Shown here in pieces: positions 1-7,095 of a stretch of 8,253 nucleotides of DNA. How positions within the stretch are numbered: the first letter of the stretch is position 1; each line of letters opens with the position of its first letter. The notes under the pieces were generated by a model. The model did not search any database. It saw only the letters and a list, made by a program, of their open reading frames with translations, and was not told the DNA's origin. Source of the stretch: Phycisphaerae bacterium (GTDB taxonomy: Bacteria > Planctomycetota > Phycisphaerae > Phycisphaerales > SM1A02); the NCBI GenBank assembly GCA_016873355.1, contig VGXK01000075.1, forward strand, positions 1 through 8,253, in the 5' to 3' direction. The position numbers and the translations under genes were made by a program.

Positions 1-1074
1 CATCTCGATCGGCGCCTGCCGGCCGAAGATGGTGACGAGCACGCGCACAAGGCCCTTGTCCGGAAGCACTTCGTCGACGGTGCCTTCGTAGCTCTGGAAC
101 GGCCCTTCCTTGATGAGCACCGCGTCGCCCTTCTGGAACTCCATCTTGAGCTGGGGCGCTTCCTCGGGCTTTCGGCTGTCGAAGAGCATCTTCTCCACCT
201 CGGGCGGCGCCATCGGCGTGGGCCGGCCCGCGGTGCCGACGAAGTCGCCGACGCCGGTCGTCTCCTTGATGAGGAAGAAGACATCCTGCGGGATGCGACC
301 ATCGGGCTCGAGCTTCATCTCGACGAAGACATAGCCGGGATAGAGCTTGTTCTCGGTGACGCGCGGCTTGCCGCCGCCCTTCATCACCTTCGTCTTCTCG
401 GTGGGCACCATGATGCGCCCCACCAGGTGATCCATTCCTTCGATCTGAACCTTCCGAAGCAGCGTCTCGCGCACGCTGCTCTCCTTGTTGCTCGCCACGC
501 GGAGCACGAACCAGTTCATGCCCGCGCGATACATGGGCAGGTCGGAGGCGGGATCGAACGAGGGACCCGCATCGGACACCGCGCTCGGGGATTCGACGGC
601 GGCCGACTCGCCGGAACTCGCGACTTCCGTCGCGCCGCCGGTCGGCGCCGACATCGCACTCGCAGCGGCGGCGGCCGCAGCAGCCGCAGCCGCGGCCTGC
701 CCCTTGCGTCCCTTCTTCGGCGCCATGAGCGGATCGAGCGCGCGGTGCGTGGCCACGCCGCTTCGCAGCGTTCCGCCGCTGCGCGCGATCACGCCTCGCG
801 CCACCGCCAGGTTCCGCTGCTTCGGCTCGGCCGGCGCCGAAGCGCCTGCCGTCTTGCGACGACGCTTCGACGGGCTCCGCGCGGCGGCTCCCTCCTTGTC
901 GCCTTCGGCCGCCGCCTGCTCCGCCGATTCCGGATCCGGCGTCGACTCGGACTCCAGGTCCGGCGACGAGTCGGACGACGACTCCGGCCCCGCGCCGGAC
1001 GCGCGCTCCTCGTCGGGCCGCGTCTGCTCGGTCCGTGACTCGATCTCTTCCGAATCGAAACGCTCGTCGGTCAT
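1..1074 (-). CDS. nusG: Transcription termination/antitermination factor NusG with long N-terminal extension (3' end cut by window)
   Basis: NusG binds RNA polymerase, stimulates elongation, and its KOW domain contacts Rho or ribosomal protein S10. The frame is open from ATG at 1072-1074 to the left edge (358 codons, no stop; probably under 15 residues missing). The NGN domain starts at Met186 (MNWFVLRVASNKE) and includes NKLYPGYVFVEM (242-253) and TTGVGDFVG (272-280). The KOW domain starts near 313, with FQKGDAVLIKEGPFQSYEG at 313-331. Residues 1-185 precede the usual NusG start: an acidic Ser/Pro/Glu stretch (1-60), a basic patch SKRRRKT (69-75), a second basic patch APKKGRKG (118-125), 12 consecutive alanines (127-138), then a Ser/Ala/Pro linker. 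The start is supported by GGAG nine bases upstream, overlapping the secE stop. Internal Met117 and Met186 are alternatives, but the upstream Shine-Dalgarno favours the long form. It is the last gene of the operon seen here. Confidence 0.95.
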   Translation of the reverse strand, partial: MTDERFDSEEIESRTEQTRPDEERASGAGPESSSDSSPDLESESTPDPESAEQAAAEGDKEGAAARSPSKRRRKTAGASAPAEPKQRNLAVARGVIARSGGTLRSGVATHRALDPLMAPKKGRKGQAAAAAAAAAAAASAMSAPTGGATEVASSGESAAVESPSAVSDAGPSFDPASDLPMYRAGMNWFVLRVASNKESSVRETLLRKVQIEGMDHLVGRIMVPTEKTKVMKGGGKPRVTENKLYPGYVFVEMKLEPDGRIPQDVFFLIKETTGVGDFVGTAGRPTPMAPPEVEKMLFDSRKPEEAPQLKMEFQKGDAVLIKEGPFQSYEGTVDEVLPDKGLVRVLVTIFGRQAPIEM

Positions 1075-1083
1075 GCCGTGTCG

Positions 1084-1090
1084 CTCCTAG
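1084..1090 (-). promoter_or_regulatory. Ribosome-binding site of nusG overlapping the secE stop codon
   Basis: On the minus strand the sequence reads CTAGGAG, nine bases before the nusG ATG. The TAG stop of secE and the GGAG Shine-Dalgarno share a base. This fixes the distant ATG at 1074 as the likely start of nusG and therefore supports translation of the long N-terminal arm. Confidence 0.75.
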
Positions 1091-1497
1091 CGGACTTCCA
1101 GCACGCCGATCGATCGCATCGCGATCGCCCAGAGCGTGTCGAGCATCCAGCAGACGATCGCCAGCGTGGCGGAGATGATGATCACGAGCGCCGTGGATCC
1201 GACGATCTCGCGGCGCGTCGACCAGTTGACCTTCTTCATCTCCCCCTCGGTCGCCACGAAGAAGTCGACCGTGCGTTGATTGACGCCGCAGTAGTAGTAG
1301 ATGAGCACCGCGCCGACGAGCGCAGCGGCCAAGGACACGCCGAAGGCGACGTAGCGAGTGGTCACGCCGCCCACGCCGCGGCTGTCGATCTGATCGAAGA
1401 GCCACACGGCGCCGAGCACGACGAGAAGCCCGAAGCCGACCACGGACATGATCCGGGTCCAGTAGCCCTGACCGCTCTTGTAGATGCTCATCGACAC
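1087..1497 (-). CDS. secE: Preprotein translocase subunit SecE (three predicted membrane segments)
   Basis: SecE clamps SecY in the SecYEG channel of the inner membrane. The protein (about 136 aa) has the SecE signature FFVATEGEMKKVNWSTRREI, an amphipathic cytosolic helix, followed by the conserved last membrane span STALVIIISATLAIVCWML. Two further hydrophobic segments precede it (IMSVVGFGLLVVLGAVWLF and YVAFGVSLAAALVGAVLIYY), giving a three-span layout like E. coli SecE rather than the single-span short form. I chose GTG at 1495-1497 because AAGGAG lies eight bases upstream; ATG at 1489-1491, two codons later, is an alternative with 14-base spacing. The frame stays open further upstream into tRNA-Trp, so longer starts are unlikely. 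It sits between tRNA-Trp and nusG, the common bacterial order, and its TAG stop overlaps the nusG ribosome-binding site, which suggests translational coupling. Confidence 0.93.
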   Translation of the reverse strand: MSMSIYKSGQGYWTRIMSVVGFGLLVVLGAVWLFDQIDSRGVGGVTTRYVAFGVSLAAALVGAVLIYYYCGVNQRTVDFFVATEGEMKKVNWSTRREIVGSTALVIIISATLAIVCWMLDTLWAIAMRSIGVLEVR

Positions 1498-1539
1498 GCG
1501 TGCGACTCCTTCGAATGATGGCGCCGGATCGGAGGCCAT

Positions 1540-1553
1540 CGGTCGTCCGACCG
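1540..1553 (-). other. Short hairpin just 3' of tRNA-Trp
   Basis: CGGTCG and CGACCG form a 6-bp perfect inverted repeat with a two-base loop, starting three bases after the mature 3' end of tRNA-Trp and before secE. No T run follows, so it is not an intrinsic terminator. It could mark the precursor trailer for 3' processing; that role is inference. Confidence 0.35.
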
Positions 1554-1556
1554 AAA

Positions 1557-1629
1557 CACGCCGGGAGGGGATCGAACCCACGACCTGCGGATTTGGAATC
1601 CGCTGCTCTACCAGCTGAGCTACCGGCGT
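1557..1629 (-). tRNA. tRNA-Trp (anticodon CCA)
   Basis: A complete cloverleaf can be drawn. Acceptor ACGCCGG pairs fully with CCGGCGT, the D arm carries AGCTCAGCTGGTAGAGC, and the anticodon stem GCGGA/TCCGC encloses loop TTCCAAA with anticodon CCA. The T loop is TTCGATC, and the discriminator base is G73, as expected for tRNA-Trp. The T stem GTGGG/CCCTC has one T-T mismatch at 50-64. The 3' CCA is not encoded, so it must be added by tRNA nucleotidyltransferase. The gene lies between rpmG and secE, a frequent place for tRNA-Trp in bacteria, and is probably cut out of the operon transcript. Confidence 0.95.
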
Positions 1630-1672
1630 CCTCTGCCGCGGCGGTCCTTCCGCCGCAGCCCTCGCGGAAGAC

Positions 1673-1852
1673 TCACTTCCGCTTGATCTTGTGCAGCGTG
1701 TGCTTGCGGAGGCGCGGGCAGTACTTCATGAACCCCTCCTTCACGCGATCGGAGATGCCGCCCTTGACGCGGATCTCCGTGCGGTAGTTGAGGTCGCCCG
1801 TCTCCGAACACTGGAGCCACACGAATTCGCGATCCAGTGATTTCTTGGCCAT
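1673..1852 (-). CDS. rpmG: 50S ribosomal protein L33 (bL33)
   Basis: This is a small basic component of the large ribosomal subunit near the E site. It has 59 residues, close to the family's 49-55, with the characteristic ends CSETGDLNYRTE (15-26) and MKYCPRLRKHTLHKIKRK (42-59). Zinc-binding L33 has two CxxC pairs; here only the first Cys of each pair remains (C15, C45), the second positions being Thr and Leu. This form is intermediate between the C+ and C- types and probably does not bind zinc normally. The ATG at 1850-1852 is preceded by GGAAGAG with suitable spacing. It lies 64 bases after tuf and 43 bases before tRNA-Trp, in the same transcription unit as secE and nusG. Confidence 0.95.
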   Translation of the reverse strand: MAKKSLDREFVWLQCSETGDLNYRTEIRVKGGISDRVKEGFMKYCPRLRKHTLHKIKRK

Positions 1853-1869
1853 GGTTGCTCTTCCAACGA

Positions 1870-1902
1870 GGCCGCCCGCGCGTCGGTTCCGCGCGGGAGG
1901 CC
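1870..1902 (-). other. Stable hairpin between tuf and rpmG
   Basis: CCCGCGC (1875-1881) pairs with GCGCGGG (1891-1897) across a nine-base loop, and four more pairs extend the stem after a single mismatch. No T run follows on the minus strand, and rpmG, secE and nusG lie downstream without another visible promoter. An mRNA processing or 3'-end stabilising element for the abundant tuf message is more likely than a full terminator; this is inference. Confidence 0.45.
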
Positions 1903-1916
1903 GGTTTCATTCGAGT

Positions 1917-3128
<1,212 letters not shown>

Positions 3129-3184
3129 GTCGAATCTCCAGCGGTTCGGCGCTCCACGGCGCCCATGCGACTCAGAAGCGGTCA

Positions 3185-3205
3185 CGACGAGCGAGTCGCT
3201 CGTCG
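3185..3205 (-). other. Hairpin in the tuf leader
   Basis: CGACGAGCG and CGCTCGTCG form a perfect 9-bp stem with a three-base loop inside the 117-base leader between tRNA-Thr and the tuf start codon. A second, weaker 5-bp stem (GGCGC/GCGCC) occurs nearer the start, around 3146-3161. There is no T run, so it is not a normal intrinsic terminator. It may separate tRNA processing from the tuf message or tune tuf translation; the function is inferred only. Confidence 0.45.
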
Positions 3206-3245
3206 AGCCAACGGCCTCCGGAGACCGAACGCCGGCACTCCGGGA

Positions 3246-3317
3246 AGCCACCGAAGGGGCTTGAACCCTCGACCTCACCCTTACCAAGGGTGTGCTCTAC
3301 CACTGAGCTACGGTGGC
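3246..3317 (-). tRNA. tRNA-Thr (anticodon GGT)
   Basis: A full cloverleaf is present. Acceptor GCCACCG pairs with CGGTGGC, the D arm is GCTCAGTGGTAGAGC, anticodon stem CACCC/GGGTG encloses loop TTGGTAA with anticodon GGT, and T stem GAGGG/CCCTT encloses loop TTCAAGC. The discriminator is T73 and no CCA is encoded. It reads ACC and ACU codons. tRNA-Thr directly before tuf matches the thrT-tufB arrangement of many bacteria, and the tRNA is probably released from a common tRNA-mRNA transcript. Confidence 0.96.
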
Positions 3318-3328
3318 AGGTGACCGAT

Positions 3329-3352
3329 GAAAAACCGCCCAAGGTGGGCGGT
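3329..3352 (-). terminator. Intrinsic-terminator-like hairpin upstream of tRNA-Thr
   Basis: On the minus strand ACCGCCC, loop ACCTT and GGGCGGT form a 7-bp GC-rich stem followed directly by TTTTTC, the form of a Rho-independent terminator. It could end transcription from the prepilin-type gene upstream. Only 12 bases separate the T run from tRNA-Thr, too few for a complete promoter, so any transcript entering tRNA-Thr and tuf must cross this hairpin or begin within it. No T run is present on the plus strand. Confidence 0.7.
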
Positions 3353-3361
3353 GAAGGAGGC

Positions 3362-3389
3362 ATGGTAGCGGAAGCGCACCGACGGTCAA
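3362..3389 (-). promoter_or_regulatory. Probable sigma70-type promoter of the tRNA-Thr-tuf operon
   Basis: TTGACC at 3384-3389 and TACCAT at 3362-3367 match the -35 and -10 boxes with a 16-bp spacer. Transcription would start near 3352-3356, at or just before the terminator-like hairpin. This is the best promoter match I see in the 115 bases between the prepilin gene and that hairpin, and a strong promoter is expected for tuf. It is a sequence match only. Confidence 0.55.
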
Positions 3390-3391
3390 GA

Positions 3392-3406
3392 GGGGCGCAA
3401 CGCCCC
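3392..3406 (-). other. GC-rich hairpin after the prepilin-type gene
   Basis: GGGGCG and CGCCCC form a 6-bp stem with a three-base loop, followed on the minus strand by the weak tract TCTT and then the putative -35 box. It may be a weak terminator for the prepilin-type gene, separate from the stronger hairpin at 3329-3352. Beyond this, the hairpin at 3329-3352 and the promoter, the gene-free stretch 3318-3467 shows nothing recognisable. Confidence 0.4.
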
Positions 3407-3467
3407 CCGGCGAACGCGCACCGCATCGACCGCGGAACCGGGCGCCCGCCGGCGCCCGTCCGGTCGT

Positions 3468-4382
3468 TCAGGGCTTGTCGAGGTCGGTCACCCGGATGCC
3501 ACGACCGTTGTCGTTCGACACCGCCGGGTCGCCCTGGAGGTCGTCCAGGTCCTCCCACCGGCTCTGCTGGTCCGTGTGCCCGTCCATGAAGAGGATCGCC
3601 GCCACCCGGCCGACATAGCGGAAGTCGACCTGGCAGAGCGTGAGGTCGTCGCCTTCCCAAGGCGAGACGCCGGAGACGTCGTCGACCGGATCGATCGTCT
3701 CGCCCGCGAGCGAGTCGACGAGGAAGAGCACCTGCGCCGGGCGACGGACCTGCGCGGTCGTGTACCAGTTGCCGGTGCGGCTGTCGAAGAAGTTGTTCAT
3801 GGCGAACATGCCGGGCTGACCGAGATGCTCCGGCAGCGCGCGCGAACCGAGATCGTTCGCGTTGATCGCGGCGTCCGTGCTCATGTTCGCCGGCTCGAAC
3901 TTCTTCACCATCGGCTCGAGCGCGCGGAACGGGTTCTTGTCGTAGTCCGGCGCAAGCGCGTAGAAGTAGCCGTCGGGCGCGTCGTAGCGCCAGCTGTAGT
4001 TGCCGCCGACGTCGACGGGGCCGAGCTCGGCGTGCGTCCAGAGAATGTCCGCCCACGTTCCCTTTCGAAGCATGCCCGCCGGCGGCGTCGGCTCGCTTCC
4101 GTCCGGCTGCCGGTTCGAGCGCACCTTGCCGGGCTGCGCCGCCGTCGTGTAGTCGAAGGCGCTCGGCACGACCGTTTCGCGGTTGTCCTTGGAGTACGCC
4201 TCCGCGATCGCCGCCACCTGGCGCATGTGATTGAAGCTGTGCATGAGCACGGCGTTCCCGCGCACGCTGGCGATGCTCGGCAGCAGGATCGCCATGAGGA
4301 TGATGATCACGCCGATGACGGCGAGGATTTCCACGATCGTGATGCCGCGGCAGGCATTCCGGGCGGTCGGCGCGGTCTTCAT
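3468..4382 (-). CDS. Prepilin-type N-terminal cleavage/methylation domain protein (type II pseudopilin-like)
   Basis: This is a predicted exported pilin-like protein of 304 residues. The N-terminus has a class III prepilin signal: basic residues (K2, R8, R12), cleavage site G13 before ITIVE with the conserved Glu at +5 (E18), then a long hydrophobic helix AVIGVIIILMAILLPSI (21-37). The rest is a soluble domain rich in Asp, Trp and Tyr. Near the C-terminus AAILFMDGHTD (261-271) resembles the end of the H-X9-DG domain common in planctomycete prepilin-type proteins, but the expected His ten residues before D267 is Val257. These families have many paralogues in planctomycetes and their roles (pseudopilus, surface or secretion structures) are mostly unknown. 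The ATG at 4380-4382 has GGAGG seven bases upstream; an earlier in-frame ATG would add 17 residues that do not fit a prepilin leader. It lies 74 bases after rho on the same strand. Confidence 0.85.
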   Translation of the reverse strand: MKTAPTARNACRGITIVEILAVIGVIIILMAILLPSIASVRGNAVLMHSFNHMRQVAAIAEAYSKDNRETVVPSAFDYTTAAQPGKVRSNRQPDGSEPTPPAGMLRKGTWADILWTHAELGPVDVGGNYSWRYDAPDGYFYALAPDYDKNPFRALEPMVKKFEPANMSTDAAINANDLGSRALPEHLGQPGMFAMNNFFDSRTGNWYTTAQVRRPAQVLFLVDSLAGETIDPVDDVSGVSPWEGDDLTLCQVDFRYVGRVAAILFMDGHTDQQSRWEDLDDLQGDPAVSNDNGRGIRVTDLDKP

Positions 4383-4456
4383 ATGGCGTCCTCCAAGGTC
4401 TAGATACTGAGAAGCTTCCGCGATCGGTTCCAACGGGGAGTGGCGAAATGGCCTGA

Positions 4457-5896
4457 TCAGCCCATGTTCATGGTCATCAGGAACTCGGCATTCGACTTGG
4501 TCTTGGAAAGTCGGCTCTTGAGCAGCTCCATGGCCTCCACCACGTTCATGTCCGAAACGACCTTCCGCAGGCGGACGATGAGCTCGTGCTCCTTCGGGTC
4601 GAGCAGCAGCTCCTCGCGGCGCGTGCCGCTGGCGCCGACGTCGATGGCCGGATAGGTGCGCTTCTCGACGAGCTTGCGGTCGAGGTGGAGCTCGGCGTTG
4701 CCGGTGCCCTTGAACTCCTCGAAGATCACTTCGTCGGCGCGGCTGCCGGTGTCGACGAGCGCGGTGCCGATGATCGTGAGCGAGCCGCCGTGCTCGATGT
4801 TGCGGGCGCTGCCGAAGAACTTCTTCGGCTTGATGAGCGCGCTGTTGTCGACGCCGCCCGAGCCGATCTTGCCCGAGTTCGGCATCGCGTTGTTGTAGCC
4901 GCGAGCCAGTCGCGTGATCGAGTCGAGCAGGATGACGACATGCTCGCCGAACTCGACCATGCGCCGCGCCTTCTCGGAGACCATCTCGGCCACCTGGATG
5001 TGTCGCGACGCCTCCTCGTCGAAGGTGCTCGCGACGACCTCCACGCTCTCGGGCGTGTTGCGCCGGAAGTCCGTCACTTCCTCGGGACGCTCGTCGATGA
5101 GCAGCACGATGATGTGAACGTCCGGATGATTCGTGGCGATCGCGTTCGCGAGCTGCTGGAGGATCACGGTCTTGCCGGTGCGGGGCGGCGCCACGATGAG
5201 CGCTCGCTGTCCGAATCCGAGCGGCGTGACCATGTCGATCACGCGCGTCTCGAGCTTCGTCGGCTGGCCGAGGATTTCCAGGTGAATCCGCTTGTTCGGA
5301 TGCAGCGGCGTCAGGTTCTCGAAGGTGGGAAGGTCGGCGAGGATCTTCGGCTCGCGTCCGTTCACCTTGTCCACGCGCAGCAGCGCGAAGTAGATCTCCG
5401 TGTCCTTGGGCGGGCGCACGAGGCCGGTGATCACCTGGCCCTTGCGCAATCCGAAGCGCCGGATCTGCGACGGGCTCACGTAGATGTCGTCGGGGCTCGC
5501 CAGGTACGAGTACTCGGGGCTGCGAAGGAAGCCGTAGCCGTCCGGGAGCACTTCGAGCGTGCCCGTCGCCGTCATCAAGCCGTGCTTGTGGGCGCGCGAG
5601 CGCAGGATCTCGAAGACGAGCTTCTGCTTGGGCAGACCCGCCTGCTCGTCGAGTCCTTCCTTCTTGGCGATCTTGATGAGCTCCTCGCCCGACTTCTTCT
5701 GGAGCTCGGCGAGGTTGAGATCGTCCTTGCTCGAGATGTCGTACTTGCCCTGGATCTCCTGCTCGAGCGCGGCGATCTCCTGCTCGAGCTGTTCATCCGA
5801 GGGAATGGCGCCCGGCGAGAGGACCATGGTGGGAACCGAGGGGCCGGGCATGCCGCCGGGGCCTCCGCCCTTGCGGCGTCGACGACGCTTGCTCAT
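4457..5896 (-). CDS. rho: Transcription termination factor Rho
   Basis: Rho is the hexameric RNA-dependent ATPase/helicase that ends transcription of untranslated RNA. It has 479 residues. Residues 1-50 form a basic, Gly/Pro-containing N-terminal tail (SKRRRRRK at 2-9) and a short predicted helix. A Rho_N helical segment (60-99) comes next, then the RNA-binding cold-shock-like domain with DGYGFLR (119-125). The ATPase core has Walker A APPRTGKT (236-243), Walker B VVILLD (320-325), Q loop SGKIGSGGVD (341-350) and R loop EEFKGTGN (393-400). All expected catalytic motifs are intact. The ATG at 5894-5896 lacks a clear Shine-Dalgarno; Met16 (ATG 5849-5851) has GGAGG about ten bases upstream and is a possible alternative. 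The frame is open far upstream but overlaps coaE there. It follows coaE by 76 bases and is probably co-transcribed. I found no convincing terminator or promoter in the 74 bases before the prepilin gene. Confidence 0.97.
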   Translation of the reverse strand: MSKRRRRRKGGGPGGMPGPSVPTMVLSPGAIPSDEQLEQEIAALEQEIQGKYDISSKDDLNLAELQKKSGEELIKIAKKEGLDEQAGLPKQKLVFEILRSRAHKHGLMTATGTLEVLPDGYGFLRSPEYSYLASPDDIYVSPSQIRRFGLRKGQVITGLVRPPKDTEIYFALLRVDKVNGREPKILADLPTFENLTPLHPNKRIHLEILGQPTKLETRVIDMVTPLGFGQRALIVAPPRTGKTVILQQLANAIATNHPDVHIIVLLIDERPEEVTDFRRNTPESVEVVASTFDEEASRHIQVAEMVSEKARRMVEFGEHVVILLDSITRLARGYNNAMPNSGKIGSGGVDNSALIKPKKFFGSARNIEHGGSLTIIGTALVDTGSRADEVIFEEFKGTGNAELHLDRKLVEKRTYPAIDVGASGTRREELLLDPKEHELIVRLRKVVSDMNVVEAMELLKSRLSKTKSNAEFLMTMNMG

Positions 5897-5972
5897 GTGG
5901 GAATCCGTGAAATGAGAGTGTGGCTCGGCCAAGGGCCGTTGGACCGGTTGTCCGTGTGTGACTCGGGGGCGA

Positions 5973-6587
5973 CTAGCGGACGCGGCCGATTTCGGCCAGC
6001 ACCTGCTCGAGCGCCTTTGAAACTTGCTGCCGCAGCGACGCCGGGTCGTCGTCGTTGCGAACGATAGTATCGGCAGCTTGCCGCTTCCGGTCAAGCGGCC
6101 ATTGGGCAGCTTCGCGACGCTCGACCTCCTCGGCGGACCACCCCCGGATGGCGGAGAGCCGTGCCAGCCGGATGGGACGCGGGCAGTCCACGAAGATGAT
6201 CGAGTCGCACTTGTCGCCGAGGCCGGCCTCGAGCAGCAGCGGCGCGTCGATCACGAGCGCCTTCGTACCCGGCGGCGGTCGCTCGAAGAGCGCTTCGCGG
6301 CGCGCTTCGACGAGGGGATGGATGAGCGACTCGAGTCGCCGTCGCTCCTCGTCCCGCGCAAAGACGATCGACGCCACGCGGCTCCGATCGATCTCGCCGT
6401 CGCGATCGAGGATTCCGGAGCCCCACCAGGCGACGAGCTGGTCGCGCACCGCTCGGTCGCGCAGGATGTCGCGGGACATCGCGTCGGAGTCGCAGACGAG
6501 GCAGCCGAGCTGCCGAAGCTGCGATGCCACCAGCGACTTGCCGCTGCCGATGCCGCCCGCGAGGCCGATGACCGGAAGCTCGGACAC
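5973..6587 (-). CDS. coaE: Dephospho-CoA kinase
   Basis: CoaE carries out the last step of coenzyme A synthesis, ATP-dependent phosphorylation of the 3'-hydroxyl of dephospho-CoA, in the cytoplasm. The 204 residues match the usual family length. Visible motifs are the P loop GLAGGIGSGKS (8-18), CDSDAMSRD (32-40, the DAD-like substrate motif), the hydrophobic strand with the acidic motif ALVIDAPLLLEAGL, and the C-terminal AADTIVRNDDD region typical of the family. The start is uncertain. GTG at 6585-6587 gives the usual short lead before the P loop but has no clear Shine-Dalgarno; GTG at 6624-6626 has a GGCGGA upstream and would add 13 residues. The gene is first of a coaE-rho pair and is divergent from the plus-strand gene at 6669. 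Confidence 0.94.
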   Translation of the reverse strand: MSELPVIGLAGGIGSGKSLVASQLRQLGCLVCDSDAMSRDILRDRAVRDQLVAWWGSGILDRDGEIDRSRVASIVFARDEERRRLESLIHPLVEARREALFERPPPGTKALVIDAPLLLEAGLGDKCDSIIFVDCPRPIRLARLSAIRGWSAEEVERREAAQWPLDRKRQAADTIVRNDDDPASLRQQVSKALEQVLAEIGRVR

Positions 6588-6668
6588 GACGACCGAAGCG
6601 TAGCGACGGCGCTCGACACGGGTCACCCGTTTCCGCCGGATTGAACGCCGGATACGATCCGCCGCGTC
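6588..6668. promoter_or_regulatory. Divergent intergenic region between coaE and the cysteine-rich protein gene
   Basis: Promoters for both directions should lie here or just inside the flanking genes. On the plus strand TACGAT at 6653-6658 resembles a -10 box, but no good -35 is found at the right distance, and the start codon follows only ten bases later. I see no convincing minus-strand promoter. If coaE starts at 6626 the region shrinks to 42 bases. Confidence 0.3.
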
Positions 6669-7034
6669 ATGGACGCACCACCTCGAATTGCGCGGGCCGG
6701 CGCGGGCCGGAGAATCGCCACCATCGTCGTCACGGGATTGATCGTGATCGGGAGCGGATGCGCCGGTGATTCGAAGATCAAGCGCATCGCCGACGACGGC
6801 ACCGAGGAGAACTGCACGCCGGCGCCGGCGGGCGGAAATCGTCCCGGCGTGAAGGCGGTGAACACGGTGTGTCCGGTGGTCGACGCCGACGGCGCCGACG
6901 AATCCGTCACCGCCGAGTGGCGCGGGAAGACCATCGCGTTCTGCTGCCCCACCTGCGTGCGCAAGTTCGATCGCATGAGCGACGCCGAGAAGGACGCGAT
7001 GCTGGTGAAGGCGACGACCTACGCCGCGCCGTGA
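6669..7034 (+). CDS. Small exported cysteine-rich protein, YHS/TRASH-like metal-binding domain
   Basis: This is a 121-residue protein with an N-terminal export signal: arginines at 6, 9, 14 and 15, hydrophobic core IATIVVTGLIVIG (16-28), then SGC with Cys31. The lipobox is imperfect because the -3 residue is Gly, so attachment as a lipoprotein is possible but not certain. After a linker, CPVVDADG (68-75) and EWRGKTIAFCCPTCVRKF (83-100) match the pattern of YHS/TRASH-like small metal-binding domains: a Cys-Pro-Val start, then a beta hairpin ending in FCCxxC before a helix. C68, C92, C93 and C96 are candidate ligands for a soft metal such as copper or zinc; C49 is extra. Neither a strong Shine-Dalgarno nor another start fitting the signal is visible. 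It ends 61 bases before the sulfide:quinone oxidoreductase gene on the same strand, suggesting a two-gene unit. The domain call is by motif only. Confidence 0.75.
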   Translation: MDAPPRIARAGAGRRIATIVVTGLIVIGSGCAGDSKIKRIADDGTEENCTPAPAGGNRPGVKAVNTVCPVVDADGADESVTAEWRGKTIAFCCPTCVRKFDRMSDAEKDAMLVKATTYAAP

Positions 7035-7095
7035 CTCCGCGCGGGTCGGGCGCCGCGATCGTGACCGCACCGGAGGGAAGATCGAGGAGAACGAC

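Noticed and set aside
485..1090. Plus-strand open frames opposite the NusG extension
   Set aside because: They are antisense to a continuous minus-strand frame that leads into clear NGN and KOW domains and has its own Shine-Dalgarno.
1498..1581. Extended N-terminus of SecE reaching into tRNA-Trp
   Set aside because: The extra codons overlap the tRNA 3' end, lack a Shine-Dalgarno and would add an unusual tail; the GTG at 1497 has a well-spaced AAGGAG.
3185..3205. Tuf-leader hairpin as an intrinsic terminator
   Set aside because: The stem is strong but no T run follows on either strand, and the downstream gene must be highly expressed.
4383..4456. Promoter for the prepilin-type gene from TTGGAA and TATCTA boxes
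   Set aside because: The spacer is about 21 bp, too long for a sigma70 promoter, so I did not list it.
4586..6067. Long plus-strand open frame (493 codons) opposite rho
   Set aside because: It mirrors the Rho coding sequence; Rho has every catalytic motif intact on the other strand.
5897..6094. Extended N-terminus of Rho overlapping coaE
   Set aside because: The upstream codons lie inside the coaE 3' end in another frame and look like a shadow; MSKRRRRR fits a Rho start better.
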